Assembly: GCF_002160145.1 (NCBI RefSeq)
Contig: NZ_NFKA01000009.1
Span: 1-64,000 of the forward strand
Reading direction: 5' to 3'
From: Gemmiger sp. An194
GTDB lineage: Bacteria > Bacillota > Clostridia > Oscillospirales > Ruminococcaceae
Length of the DNA stretch: 64,000 nt
A program made the position numbers and the translations under genes. Under the pieces are notes generated by a model. That model was not told the DNA's origin. It did no database searches and was given only the letters and a program-made list of their open reading frames with translations. Shown piece by piece: positions 32,740 through 41,800 of the stretch. The stretch's first letter is position 1, and each line of letters opens with the position of its first letter.

Positions 32740-33581
32740 TACTGCTGCACCTCCTTTGCTCGGGTCAGGCGGTTCTGGGCCAGTGCCAGGATCGCCACCA
32801 GAATGGTAAAGATCACAGCCTTGGCCTGGCCGACGCCCTCCCAGCCGTTGCGGCCGTAGAAGGTGTTCACGATGTTCAGCGCCAGCATCTCGGTCATATC
32901 CGAGGGCTGGCCGTTGGTGAGGGCCAGGTTCTGGTCATACAGCTTGAATCCGTTGGTCAGGGTCAGGAAGGTGCAGATGGTGATGGAGGGCATGCTCATG
33001 GGCAGGGTGATGCGCCACAGGCACTGGCGGGAGTTGGCGCCGTCGATGCGGGCCGCCTCGTACAGATCGCCCGGAATGCTCTGCAGCCCGGCGATGTAGA
33101 TGATCATCATGTAGCCCACCTGCTGCCAGCACATCAGGATGACCAGGCCCCAGAATCCATAGGAGGCGCTGTAAGTAAGGGTGCGGCCGAACAGGCCGAA
33201 AATGCCGTTCAGAATCAGCTGCCAGGTATAGCCCAGCACGATACCGCCAATCAGGTTGGGCATGAAGAACACGCCGCGGAAGATGTTGGTGCCCTTAAAG
33301 CTTTTGGTGAGCAGCAGCGCCACCGCGAAGGCCAGCACATTGATCAGGATCACCGTGACCACCGTGAACAGGGCAGTGAACCACAGCGAATGCAGGAAGG
33401 TGGGATCGGACCAGATACGTCCGTAGTTTTTCAGACCCACGAACCGGGCATCCGCAATGGTGGTGAATTCACAGAACGAAAGATAGACACCCTCGATGAA
33501 GGGGGCGATAAAGCCGATGACAAAAGCCAGCAGGGTGGGCAGCGCGAAGATGGGGAAGTATTTTTTGACCGCGCGTTCCAT
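32739..33581 (-). CDS. Sugar ABC transporter permease (MalF type)
   Basis: A 280-residue CUT1 permease with six predicted helices and the EAA loop YEAARIDGANSRQCLWRITLPMSMP. It lacks the large periplasmic insertion of the enterobacterial MalF, as usual in Firmicutes. Its stop codon and the start of the MalG-type gene overlap by one base, indicating coupled synthesis of the heterodimer. Ribosome site GGAGGGAAAC upstream. Confidence 0.93.
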   Translation of the reverse strand: MERAVKKYFPIFALPTLLAFVIGFIAPFIEGVYLSFCEFTTIADARFVGLKNYGRIWSDPTFLHSLWFTALFTVVTVILINVLAFAVALLLTKSFKGTNIFRGVFFMPNLIGGIVLGYTWQLILNGIFGLFGRTLTYSASYGFWGLVILMCWQQVGYMMIIYIAGLQSIPGDLYEAARIDGANSRQCLWRITLPMSMPSITICTFLTLTNGFKLYDQNLALTNGQPSDMTEMLALNIVNTFYGRNGWEGVGQAKAVIFTILVAILALAQNRLTRAKEVQQ

Positions 33582-33712
33582 AAACAGTTTCCCTCCTTAT
33601 TGTGATGGGTGAAGGTCGGATCGGGCCCGTCTGGGGCCGTCATGCCCGCCGGTCCGCCCCCCGCAGGGGCGGTGCCGCGCCGGCCGGGGGCAGACCGGCA
33701 GGTATGCGCAAC

Positions 33713-33756
33713 AAACCGGGAAAGGGGCGGGCAGAACCTGCCCGCCCCTTCGGTTT
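33713..33756 (-). terminator. Attenuating hairpin between SBP and permease genes
   Basis: A perfect 13-base stem (AAGGGGCGGGCAG/CTGCCCGCCCCTT) with an outer AAACCG/CGGTTT pair lies in the 200-base gap after the binding-protein gene. The U-tract is short, so it likely gives partial termination or 3' stabilisation, keeping permeases below binding protein. The rest of 33582-33712 holds no gene. Confidence 0.6.
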
Positions 33757-33783
33757 TACAAACGATATTCAGGGAATGAATGC

Positions 33784-35142
33784 TCAGCCGTTGGCTGCTG
33801 CGTACTCGGTGGCCCAGCCGTCCACAAAGGCGGTCTGCACGCCGCTCCAGTCGCCGGTGCCCTGAGCGTACTCCAGCAGAGCAGCGCCCACGCCGTTCTT
33901 CCACTCTTCGGAGGGCATGGTGGTGAAGCACCAGTCCACAGTCTTGTGACCGGCGGCCACGTCCTCGTTGGCGGCCAGAACCAGCGGGTTCTCAGGCAGG
34001 TATTCATCGGTGAAGCCGGTGAACGGGCAGACAAAACCCATGTCCTTCATACCGGTCTTGCCGGTCTCGCTGGTGATGCACCATTCCACAAAGTCGATGG
34101 TGGCCTGGATGTCTTCCTCGCTGGCCTTGGCGTTGATGCACCAGTAGTTCTCGGAACCGGTGCACAAGCCCTGGTTCTCTTCGCCCTCAGCGCCGATGTA
34201 GATGGGCATCATACCCATATCCTCGTCGGCCACTTCGTAGCCGGTCACCTGGCCGTAGCCCCAGGTGCCGTTCTGGTAGAATACGGCTTCGCCCATGGCG
34301 AACTCGGCGGCTGCGTCGTCACCGGTCTTGGAGCCGATCATAGCGGGCTCGCAGGTGGCGTTGTTGATGTACAGATCCCAGACATTCTTGTAGTTGTCCA
34401 GGTAGGTGCCCTTGATGGCCTCGGTGGAGGTGATGCCGTCGGCCTGGTATTCGTAGTAAACGGGCAGGTTGGCCAGATGGGTCTTGAAGCGCCAGTCGGA
34501 AGAGGAGTCCATGCCGGCGCTGGTGAAGGCGGCAAAGCCCAGGTCATCCTTATGGGCGGTGATATCCTCGGCCACAGCCTTCAGGGTATCGAAGTTGTTG
34601 ATCTCGGCAGCATCCTCGATCACCGCGTAATCCTTCGCGATGTACTCGTTCAGCAGAGCCTTGTTGTAGATCAGGCCGTAGGTCTCGATCACGTAGGCCA
34701 CGCCGGCGACCTTGTCGCCATCCTTCAGGGCGAAGGAATCGCTGGTCAGCTGCTTGTACAGCTCGGTGTCGGACAGGTCATAGCAGTAGTCCTTCCAGGC
34801 GGCCAGGCCAACGGGGCCGTTCACCTGGAACAGAGTGGGGGCGTCGGTCTTGGCCATATCGGCCTTCAGGGTGGACTCATAGGTACCGGAGGCAGCGGTG
34901 ACCACGTCCACGGGAACGCCGGTCTCCTCGGTGTACTTGGCTGCCAGCTCCACCCACTGGTCGGCCTGTTCGGGCTTGAAGTTCAGGTAATAGACCCTAC
35001 CGCCGGAAGCGTTTCCGGTGGTGGAGGCTGCACCGGTGGAGGTGCTGCCGCTGGTTTGAGAGGTGGTCGTTCCGGAGCCGCCGCAGGCCACAAAGCTCAG
35101 CGCCATGGCCGCTGCAAGCACAAGTGCAAGTGCCTTTTTCAT
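33784..35142 (-). CDS. Extracellular sugar-binding lipoprotein (SBP family 1)
   Basis: The 452-residue protein captures sugar outside the membrane for the two downstream permeases. It starts MKKALALVLAAAMALSFVACG, a lipoprotein signal with the lipobox Cys at about residue 20, followed by a Ser/Thr-rich linker (GTTTSQTSGSTSTG) and the bilobed SBP_bac_1 fold (about residues 45-450; FVEWCITSETGKTGM near the C-terminus). With malQ at the operon end, maltodextrin is the likely ligand. The start is set by GGAGAAAC upstream; a frame extension 63 codons longer lacks a signal sequence. It lies 73 bases after lacI, with a small GC-rich hairpin between. Confidence 0.93.
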   Translation of the reverse strand: MKKALALVLAAAMALSFVACGGSGTTTSQTSGSTSTGAASTTGNASGGRVYYLNFKPEQADQWVELAAKYTEETGVPVDVVTAASGTYESTLKADMAKTDAPTLFQVNGPVGLAAWKDYCYDLSDTELYKQLTSDSFALKDGDKVAGVAYVIETYGLIYNKALLNEYIAKDYAVIEDAAEINNFDTLKAVAEDITAHKDDLGFAAFTSAGMDSSSDWRFKTHLANLPVYYEYQADGITSTEAIKGTYLDNYKNVWDLYINNATCEPAMIGSKTGDDAAAEFAMGEAVFYQNGTWGYGQVTGYEVADEDMGMMPIYIGAEGEENQGLCTGSENYWCINAKASEEDIQATIDFVEWCITSETGKTGMKDMGFVCPFTGFTDEYLPENPLVLAANEDVAAGHKTVDWCFTTMPSEEWKNGVGAALLEYAQGTGDWSGVQTAFVDGWATEYAAANG

Positions 35143-35215
35143 AATGTGTTTCTCCTTTTTTGATGTTAGATGGTTGACGATTGAAGGGCGGGCCATTCCC
35201 GCCCGGAATACAAAT

Positions 35216-36220
35216 TTATCTGCGCTCGGCCACCGATTCACCGAACACCAGCTCCGCCTCCAGCATCCGGGTGCGGGCGGGCTGATTTTTCTCGATGCAG
35301 CCCAGCAGCAGCTCCACGCTGGTCTGGGCAATGCGATCGGAGGGCTGCCGCATGGTGCACAGCCGCGGGGTGTAGAAGTTTGCCAGCTCCACCCCGTCGA
35401 AGCCGATCACCGACACATCCTCCGGCACCCGCAGCCCATGGTCACGCAGCGCCCGGATGGCGCCGATGGCGGTGGTGTCGCTCATGGCGAACACCGCCTG
35501 GGGTTTCTGTCCCTCCTTCAGCCAGGCATCCATGGCCTGGTAGGCGGCTTCAAAGCTGAAGCTGGTCCGCAGATAGCGGCGGGGCGCCAATTCCATGCCG
35601 TGTGCGGTGAAGCTGTCGTTGCAGCCCTGCAGGCGCTTATAGCTGGGGTTGCTGTGAGCGGGGTCCGCACCCAGGATCAGAATGTCCCTGTGGCCGTTGG
35701 CCAGCAGATGGTCGATGGCCGCCGCGCCTGCCTTGCGGTCATCCACGCCCACCATGGAGAGATTGGGGAAGTCCAGCTCCTCGCTGACCACCGTGGCCAG
35801 CACACAGGGCAGGTGAATATCCGCAAAGCCCTTGCGGAAGTGTTCTGCACTGCCTCCCAGAAAGATGATTCCTCTGGGTTTTAACTCCCGGCTCAGCTGC
35901 CGGGCCAGCACCACCTCGTCGCCGTCCTCGTCCAGATACTGGACCACGCCGTCGTACCCGTCCCGGCTCACCAGCTGCTGCAGCTGAACCAGCATGCCGG
36001 CAAAGAACATGTTGGCGGTGCTTTTGACCACAAACACGATGCTTTTTGCCTCGGTCTGCTTGAGCTTGCGGGCGTTGGCATTGGGCACAAAGCCCCGGGC
36101 CTCCACAATCTGACGGATGCGGGTCTTGGCCTCCTCACTCACGTCCGGATGGTCGTTCAGCGCGCGGGAGACGGTACTGATGGCATAGCCGCTTTCCCGG
36201 GCAATGTCCTTGATGGTCAT
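35216..36220 (-). CDS. LacI-family transcriptional regulator, 334 aa
   Basis: The N-terminal HTH is TIKDIARESGYAISTVSRAL (residues 2-21), followed by the hinge helix region NANARKLKQ and a periplasmic-binding-protein-like ligand domain. It should repress its own operon until its sugar ligand, probably maltose or maltodextrin, binds. Two identical 14-base palindromes of the form CGGAAACGTTTCCG lie upstream, one right at the predicted transcription start of this gene. The ATG has GGAGGAGG upstream; a TTG seven codons earlier is less likely. It heads the SBP-permease-malQ operon. Confidence 0.94.
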   Translation of the reverse strand: MTIKDIARESGYAISTVSRALNDHPDVSEEAKTRIRQIVEARGFVPNANARKLKQTEAKSIVFVVKSTANMFFAGMLVQLQQLVSRDGYDGVVQYLDEDGDEVVLARQLSRELKPRGIIFLGGSAEHFRKGFADIHLPCVLATVVSEELDFPNLSMVGVDDRKAGAAAIDHLLANGHRDILILGADPAHSNPSYKRLQGCNDSFTAHGMELAPRRYLRTSFSFEAAYQAMDAWLKEGQKPQAVFAMSDTTAIGAIRALRDHGLRVPEDVSVIGFDGVELANFYTPRLCTMRQPSDRIAQTSVELLLGCIEKNQPARTRMLEAELVFGESVAERR

Positions 36221-36257
36221 GCGCGCCGTCCTCCTCCGCAATTACTCGAAACGTTGC

Positions 36258-36271
36258 CGGAAACGTTTCCG
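36258..36271. promoter_or_regulatory. LacI operator O1
   Basis: The perfect palindrome CGGAAACGTTTCCG lies just downstream of the lacI -10 box, where a bound repressor would block transcription start. The half site CGAAACGTTGCCG overlaps it. Confidence 0.8.
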
Positions 36272-36279
36272 ACGCTTAT

Positions 36280-36308
36280 ATTATATGCTCGTTTTTTTGT
36301 GCTTTCAA
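36280..36308 (-). promoter_or_regulatory. Promoter of the lacI-maltodextrin operon
   Basis: TTGAAA (-35) and TATAAT (-10) with exactly 17 bases between them, in the minus direction, with operator O1 at the expected start of transcription. Confidence 0.8.
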
Positions 36309-36390
36309 TGGTTTTTCGTTACTTTCATCGATATATGCACCAGTTTGTTGAAAGTTTTGTGCGCTTTGTATGTATTTTCCCAAAAATTCC

Positions 36391-36404
36391 CGGAAACGTT
36401 TCCG
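36391..36404. promoter_or_regulatory. LacI operator O2
   Basis: A second exact copy of CGGAAACGTTTCCG, 133 bases from O1. It lies about 60 bases upstream of a TATGAT box (36453-36458) facing the yesL-type gene, so it may control that gene or support looping. Confidence 0.75.
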
Positions 36405-36528
36405 AACATTTCACACAAACAGCTCTGTCTCTGTTTGTAATCCGGCGAAAAATATGATACAAATAAAGGCAGAAGAATCAGGGCGCAGGTGCGCCCGCAT
36501 GCACAATAAAAAGGAGCGATGATTCACC

Positions 36529-37323
36529 ATGGGTCTTTTCCACCCCAACTATAACGCCCCCGGTCCCGGTGTTCGCAAGGACGAGCCCCGCAAAAAGGGT
36601 GCGGCCCGCTTTTTTGAAATCCTGGGCCGCGATTCCGGCGACCTGTTCAAAGCCAACCTGCTGTGCACGATCTGCTTTGTACCCGCCGTGGCACTGATCT
36701 TCCTGGGTATTCTGGGTCAGGCGGTGCTGGTATCAGCCGCGGGCGGTATTCTGGGCGGCATCCTGCTGGGCCCCTGCTACGCCGGCCTGCACGACACCAT
36801 CCTGCGCGCTTTGCGGGATGAGCCGGGCTACTGGTGGCATACCTACAAAAAAGCCTTCCGCCACAACTGGAAGCAAAGCCTGATTCCGGGCGCTATCCTC
36901 GGCTTTCTTCTGGCCAGCCAGCTCTTTATGAGCTACTTTTTGCTCCTGGGCGGGCAGCTCGATGTGGCCAGCGCCGTGCTGATCTGCATGAGCGTACTGC
37001 TCACCGCCATGATCTTCCCCTTCCTGTTCAGCCAGCTGGTGCTGATGGAGCTGTCGCTGCCTCAGCTGTTCCGAAACAGCCTGTTCCTGGCCCTTTCCCA
37101 CGCGCCCCGCAGCATCTGCGCCGCACTGGTTCAGATCGTCTACTGGGTGCTCATTCTCTCGTTCCTGCCTTACACCGCCCTGTGGGTGCTGCTGTTCGGC
37201 TTTGCCCTGATCGAGTTGATCACACTGATGATCATTTACCCGGTGCTGGACAAATGCTTCAATCTGGAGGAGCGCTTCCGCCAGCAGCAGGCCCAGCGCG
37301 ACGCGGAAAACCGCGGAGAATAA
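36529..37323 (+). CDS. YesL/DUF624-family membrane protein, 264 aa
   Basis: This membrane protein has about five or six hydrophobic segments and the N-terminal RFFEILGRDSGDLFKANLLCTICFVP pattern seen in DUF624 proteins, which are nearly always encoded next to sugar ABC transporters in Firmicutes. Their role is not established; a part in transporter assembly or regulation has been suggested. It is transcribed away from the maltodextrin operon, with a LacI-type palindrome in the shared intergenic region, so it is probably controlled by the same repressor. Ribosome site AAGGAGCG. Confidence 0.85.
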   Translation: MGLFHPNYNAPGPGVRKDEPRKKGAARFFEILGRDSGDLFKANLLCTICFVPAVALIFLGILGQAVLVSAAGGILGGILLGPCYAGLHDTILRALRDEPGYWWHTYKKAFRHNWKQSLIPGAILGFLLASQLFMSYFLLLGGQLDVASAVLICMSVLLTAMIFPFLFSQLVLMELSLPQLFRNSLFLALSHAPRSICAALVQIVYWVLILSFLPYTALWVLLFGFALIELITLMIIYPVLDKCFNLEERFRQQQAQRDAENRGE

Positions 37324-37334
37324 TCATATCCCTG

Positions 37335-37367
37335 AAAAGCCCCGATCGTTTTGATCGGGGCTTTTTT
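37335..37367 (+). terminator. Terminator after the YesL-type gene
   Basis: AAAGCCCCGATC/GATCGGGGCTTT stem followed by T6. Confidence 0.9.
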
Positions 37368-37384
37368 CTCTTCCGGACACCCCC

Positions 37385-37413
37385 TTGCAAACAATTTGCC
37401 GCTGTGATACAAT
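37385..37413 (+). promoter_or_regulatory. Promoter of the MFS leader transcript
   Basis: TTGCAA (-35) and TACAAT (-10) at the ideal 17-base spacing, giving a leader of about 150 bases before the MFS gene. Confidence 0.75.
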
Positions 37414-37460
37414 AAAGCAAATTTCCGGGTCAATTCGCCCCGCATCAGGAGAATCTGTCT

Positions 37461-37478
37461 ATGAACCGTCCCATCTAA
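37461..37478 (+). CDS. Possible five-codon leader peptide (MNRPI)
   Basis: ATG AAC CGT CCC ATC TAA is preceded by CAGGAG at a nine-base spacing. Bases 37464-37471 (AACCGTCC), inside the leader frame, are complementary to GGACGGTT at 37555-37562, next to the MFS ribosome site region. A ribosome paused on the leader would free the downstream sequence. This matches the logic of erm/mef-type attenuation; the peptide itself is not known to me. Confidence 0.45.
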   Translation: MNRPI

Positions 37479-37566
37479 ACATATCTCACAGGCGTAACGG
37501 CCGCTTTGTGCAACTGTGCAAAGCGGTGTTTGCTGTGCGGTATTTTCAGACAAAGGACGGTTTTTT
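37464..37566 (+). promoter_or_regulatory. Attenuator-like hairpins ahead of the MFS gene
   Basis: The outer stem AACCGTCC/GGACGGTT ends in TTTTTT, like an intrinsic terminator, and it encloses a local hairpin CCGCTTTG/CAAAGCGG (37501-37508 with 37519-37526). The AAAGGAC before the MFS start would also be sequestered. Leader translation could switch the fold. Confidence 0.5.
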
Positions 37567-37572
37567 GTTATT

Positions 37573-38736
37573 ATGAAAAGCAAACGGAACATCCGGCTGA
37601 TGTATGCCATTGCCCTGTTGCAGGGCATGGCGTTCTACGGGCCGATCGCCACCCTGTACCGTCAGGCGGCGGGGGTGAGCGTTTTTCAGATCACCCTGAT
37701 CGAGAGCATCTCGCTGGCGCTGGCGCTGGCGCTGGAGGTGCCCTGGGGCATTCTGGCCGACCGGATCGGCTATCGCCGGTCCATGATCGTATGCTGCGGG
37801 CTGTATTTTCTTTCCAAAATCGTGTTCTGGCAGGCCAGTGGCTTCGGCGGTTTTCTGGCCGAGCGGCTGATGCTCAGCGTGGTCTGCGCCGGGCTTTCCG
37901 GCCTGGATGTAAGCATCCTGTATCTTTCCTGCCCGGAAGAGGAAAGTCACCGGGTCTTCGGCATCTACAACAATCTGGGCATGGCCGGGCTGTTGACTGC
38001 CAGCGCCGTATATGCAGTGTTCGTGGGCGAAAATTACCGGCTGGCGGGCCTGCTCACCGTGTTCAGCTACGGAGCCGCGGCGGTGCTGGCGCTCTTTCTG
38101 CGGGAGGTGCATCCCAGCCAGGCGAGAACCGCCAGCCACCAGCTGGCGGATTTCGCCGCGCTGCTGAAACAGCTGGCACGCAGCCCCCGGCTGCTGCTTC
38201 TGGTGCTGGCGGCGGCATTTCTGAACGAGGCGCACCAGACCATCACCACCTTTTTGAATCAGGTGCAATATACCAGGGCCGGACTTTCGGCCAGCGCCAT
38301 CGCCGTGGTCTATGTGGTCATGACGCTGCTGGGCCTGTGCGGCGGGTTTTCCGCCCGGCTCACCGGCTGGCTGGGGGAGCGGCGCACCGGCGGGCTTCTG
38401 CTGGGCCTGGCGGCTGCCGCCTGCCTGGCGCTGACGCTGACGCAGGGACCACTGGTTTCGGTGGCGGCAATTTTACTGCTGCGGGTCTGCCACAGCCTGT
38501 TCACCCCCTTGCAGACCACGCTGCAGAACCGGCAGGTGACCACCGGCGACCGGGCCACCGCGCTGAGCCTGAATGCACTGCTCATGGACACGGTGGCCGT
38601 GTTCACCAATCTGGTATTCGGCCGGGCAGCGGATGTATTTCTGCCACTGGCCATGGGCTTCGGTTTCGCGCTCTGCTTCGCCGGACTGGTGCTGTATCTG
38701 GCCAGCAGCCGCCCGAAAACCGGCAGTCTCCAATAA
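37573..38736 (+). CDS. MFS drug-type exporter, 387 aa
   Basis: A twelve-helix major facilitator protein. The loop 2-3 signature is GILADRIGYRRSM and the N-terminal half carries YGPIATLYRQAAGVSVFQITLIESISLA. The size and layout resemble DHA1/macrolide-efflux-type exporters more than sugar transporters, but the substrate is unknown. No good ribosome site lies at normal distance; AAAGGACGG is 15 or more bases before the ATG and takes part in a predicted leader stem, so translation may be conditional. It is a single gene with a strong terminator, not part of the maltodextrin operon. Confidence 0.85.
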   Translation: MKSKRNIRLMYAIALLQGMAFYGPIATLYRQAAGVSVFQITLIESISLALALALEVPWGILADRIGYRRSMIVCCGLYFLSKIVFWQASGFGGFLAERLMLSVVCAGLSGLDVSILYLSCPEEESHRVFGIYNNLGMAGLLTASAVYAVFVGENYRLAGLLTVFSYGAAAVLALFLREVHPSQARTASHQLADFAALLKQLARSPRLLLLVLAAAFLNEAHQTITTFLNQVQYTRAGLSASAIAVVYVVMTLLGLCGGFSARLTGWLGERRTGGLLLGLAAAACLALTLTQGPLVSVAAILLLRVCHSLFTPLQTTLQNRQVTTGDRATALSLNALLMDTVAVFTNLVFGRAADVFLPLAMGFGFALCFAGLVLYLASSRPKTGSLQ

Positions 38737-38740
38737 TCAA

Positions 38741-38802
38741 AAAACAACCGCCCGCGCGGGATTCCGGCATAAACCGGGCCCGCGCGGGCGGTTGTTGTTT
38801 AC
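38741..38802. terminator. Bidirectional terminator
   Basis: A long stem AACAACCGCCCGCGCGGG/CCCGCGCGGGCGGTTGTT, with an inner CCGG pair, lies between convergent genes and has A and T runs on both sides. Confidence 0.9.
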
Positions 38803-38820
38803 GTTATGCGAAGGGAACGC

Positions 38821-41800
38821 TTATTGTTCGTTTTTGCCGCGGCGGCGGAGGAGTTCCATCGCTGCCAGGCTTGCGGCGGCGGTAACCGCCACTGCAAACG
38901 CGGCCAGCATTCCGGCATCGCCGGTCTTGGGGCTGCTGCCCTCCGAAACCACCGGCACCGGAGTAGCCTCCGGAGCAGTGGTGCCGCTTCCGTTTTCGCT
39001 GCTCTCACCGGAATCGGTCTTCTGCTCAACCCAGCCCAGACCGATGGGAGAAAGGCTCTTCACCACAAAGCGGATACCGGTCTCGGTCTCGTATACCTGG
39101 AGCGTTTCCACATCACCGGGCTTGGAATTGCCCTGTGCGGCGGTGAACATATGGGTCACCACAAAGTCGTGGGTCTTGCTGCTGGTTCCGTCGGGGTAGG
39201 GCAGCTCCACCACCACGCCGTCAGCAGGGAAGTTTTCATCCGAAACAGGAATCCACTGGCCCTGGCTGTCCTTGGTCATCAGGGTGATGTCGTAGACCTT
39301 CATGGCGTCGGACTTGAGGCCGGACAGCACGCTCGCCGCCACCCGGTACAGCTCGGCAATGATTTTTTCCGGGGTATTGAAGGCGGTGTTCTTCAGGCCG
39401 TCGGGCACGCTGGTGATACCGGGCTGAATGCTCAGTCCCTGCTCGCCGGGGGTCGGCTCCGGGGTGGGCTGGGGCTTCTCGGTGGGCTGCGGCTGAGCCT
39501 GTTTCACAGTGATGGCCAGCTGCACGCTCATGCCCTGCCAGCTCACGGTGATCACATCGTCGTTTACGGTCAGTGCGCCGCTGGGTGCCCAGGTGTAATC
39601 GGTCACCTGCTTGGAGGAACCGTCGCTGTAGGCAGCGGTGATCTCCATACCGGCGGGATCGAAGCACTCGCCCTCCTCATACACCGTTTTTGCAGGCTGC
39701 GCAGTCACAGTGATGCCGGTAAGAACGGGCTCCGCGGGAGCGTCGCTCACATTCACCCATACGGGGTTGGCGTAGAAGCTCAGATGGCTGTAGTTGTAGT
39801 CGTTGATGTAGTCAAAGCGGGCAGGACGGTCATTGGTCACCTCCCGCTCGTGGGTGACGGGGTCACCGTTGGCATCCACCTCGCTGCTGGACAGACCGCG
39901 TACACGGAAGTACATGTCCGCATCCGCCTGGGTGGTGTAGGTGAGGGTGTAGTAGCCATCCTCGCCCAGTGCCTTTTCCAGCTCGGCCTTGTCAAAGCTC
40001 CTTACGATGCTGGCGTCGGTGTTGGCCGTGCTGGAGTAGTCCTCCTGCGCCACCTTTCCGGTCACATGACCCATGATCAGGTCCACATGGTCCAGATCAG
40101 GGGTGTTGTCCACCTGGATGCCGGTGTCGGTGCCGAACAGGCTCTCGTAGTTGTTGTGCTCGGGGACCTTGAAGCGGATGGTCACGGTCACATCCTGACC
40201 CTCGTACACATCCAGATCCTGGCCTATGGCGGCGCTGCTGCCGGCACCGGAAACCGTGAAGCTCAGGTCCGAAATCAGCTCGCCGTTCACCGCGTAGCTG
40301 TTGCCGGAGCGCATGCCCTCCACCACGTCGCTGAAGGCAAACTGCTGGTCTTCGCCGGGCTCTACCCAGGTCCAGTTGCGGGAGAACTCGCTGGCCCAGT
40401 AGCCGCTGGAATACTGCTCGTTGGAGCTGATCTTGAAGTGGAAGTCGGAGTTGGTGAAGTTGTAGAAGCGGCGGCCCTCAGACAGCAGGGCATCCCACAC
40501 GCCGCCGGTCACGGCGATCATCTCGTCCGCACCGGCGCGAATGTCGTCGGCGGGCAGCTCACAGGAGGGGTCCAGCTGGTTGCCGGGCATGCCCTCAAAG
40601 CCAAACACCACATCGGGTGCGATGTCGTTCATCACGCGCAGATTCTCGATGGTCACCTCGCCGTTATCCACCACATCGTTACCGTTGTTGTGGCGGGAGG
40701 GATGGTTGGGCAGGATGAAGCTGTCCGGGTAATTTTCGGCCACCCACTGCACCGCTGCATAGGTGTCGTTCACATCGCTCTTATCGTTCTGACGGGGACC
40801 GTACAGGGCCTCCTCATCGCCGAAGAAGCGGTCGGCGCTGGTGTCGTAGCTGAACAGCCACTCAAATTCCCGGATACCCTGGAAGGGAACCGTACCGGTT
40901 TCATCCAGTAGAGCCACGCTGGCGTGGTCCAGATTCATCATATCCCATTCAAAGCCGGAATAGATCAGCTTATCCTGGTACTTGCCCTGGGCGCGTAGGG
41001 ATTCGATCTCCCGCTGCTGGGCGCCAATAGCGCTCCAGCGGGCAGTCTCATTTGCGGTGCCGTCCGGGTTGCGGGGGGAGTTACGCAGATGGTCGGCCAG
41101 CATGAAGTAGTCGAAGGCCTCGCCATACTGGATGTTATCCACCTTGGCCTCAGCAGGCATTTCCTCCAGATCCTCACGGAATGCCGCATTCAGGGCGTTT
41201 TCCACCGTGATGTAGGGCTCGGAGGCATCGCTGGACTGGATGCTGTGGCTGTGGTATTCGCCGGTCATCCATTTGCCCTCGGTCTGAGCCTCGGGCTCCT
41301 CCTTGGCCATACCGGCAAAGCGGGTCTCGAAATCGATGGCGATCTCGCCCTCGTTGCCGGGGCCGGTGAGGAAGTTCACATCAAAGAAGCTCTTTTCGCT
41401 CTCGTCCAGGCTGGCGGCATAGGGGGAGTAGATGGAGTAGTAGATCTTGTCCGCGTCCTCGTCAAACTCCAGATAGCGCAGCCAGCCGTTGCCGCCGTTG
41501 TAGGCAAACTGCAGGTCCGTGAGGATGGAGATCACATCCTGGCCCGCATCGTTCTGCAGCACCTCCACGCCGGAGCCGTGGCTGTGACCACCGACCATCA
41601 TAAAGACCTGGGGATACTTTTTCACGATATCCCACAGCTTCTGGCCCTCGCTGCTCAGCTTGATGGCGCTGGGCTGGGTGTCGGAGCAGTTCTGGATGTC
41701 GTGTCGGGTCACGATTGTGGGGCAGTTGGGGTACTTCTGCAGCATGGATTCAAACCATTCCAGCTCACCGCTGGTGGGGTTCCAGCTGGTCTTGCCGCCC

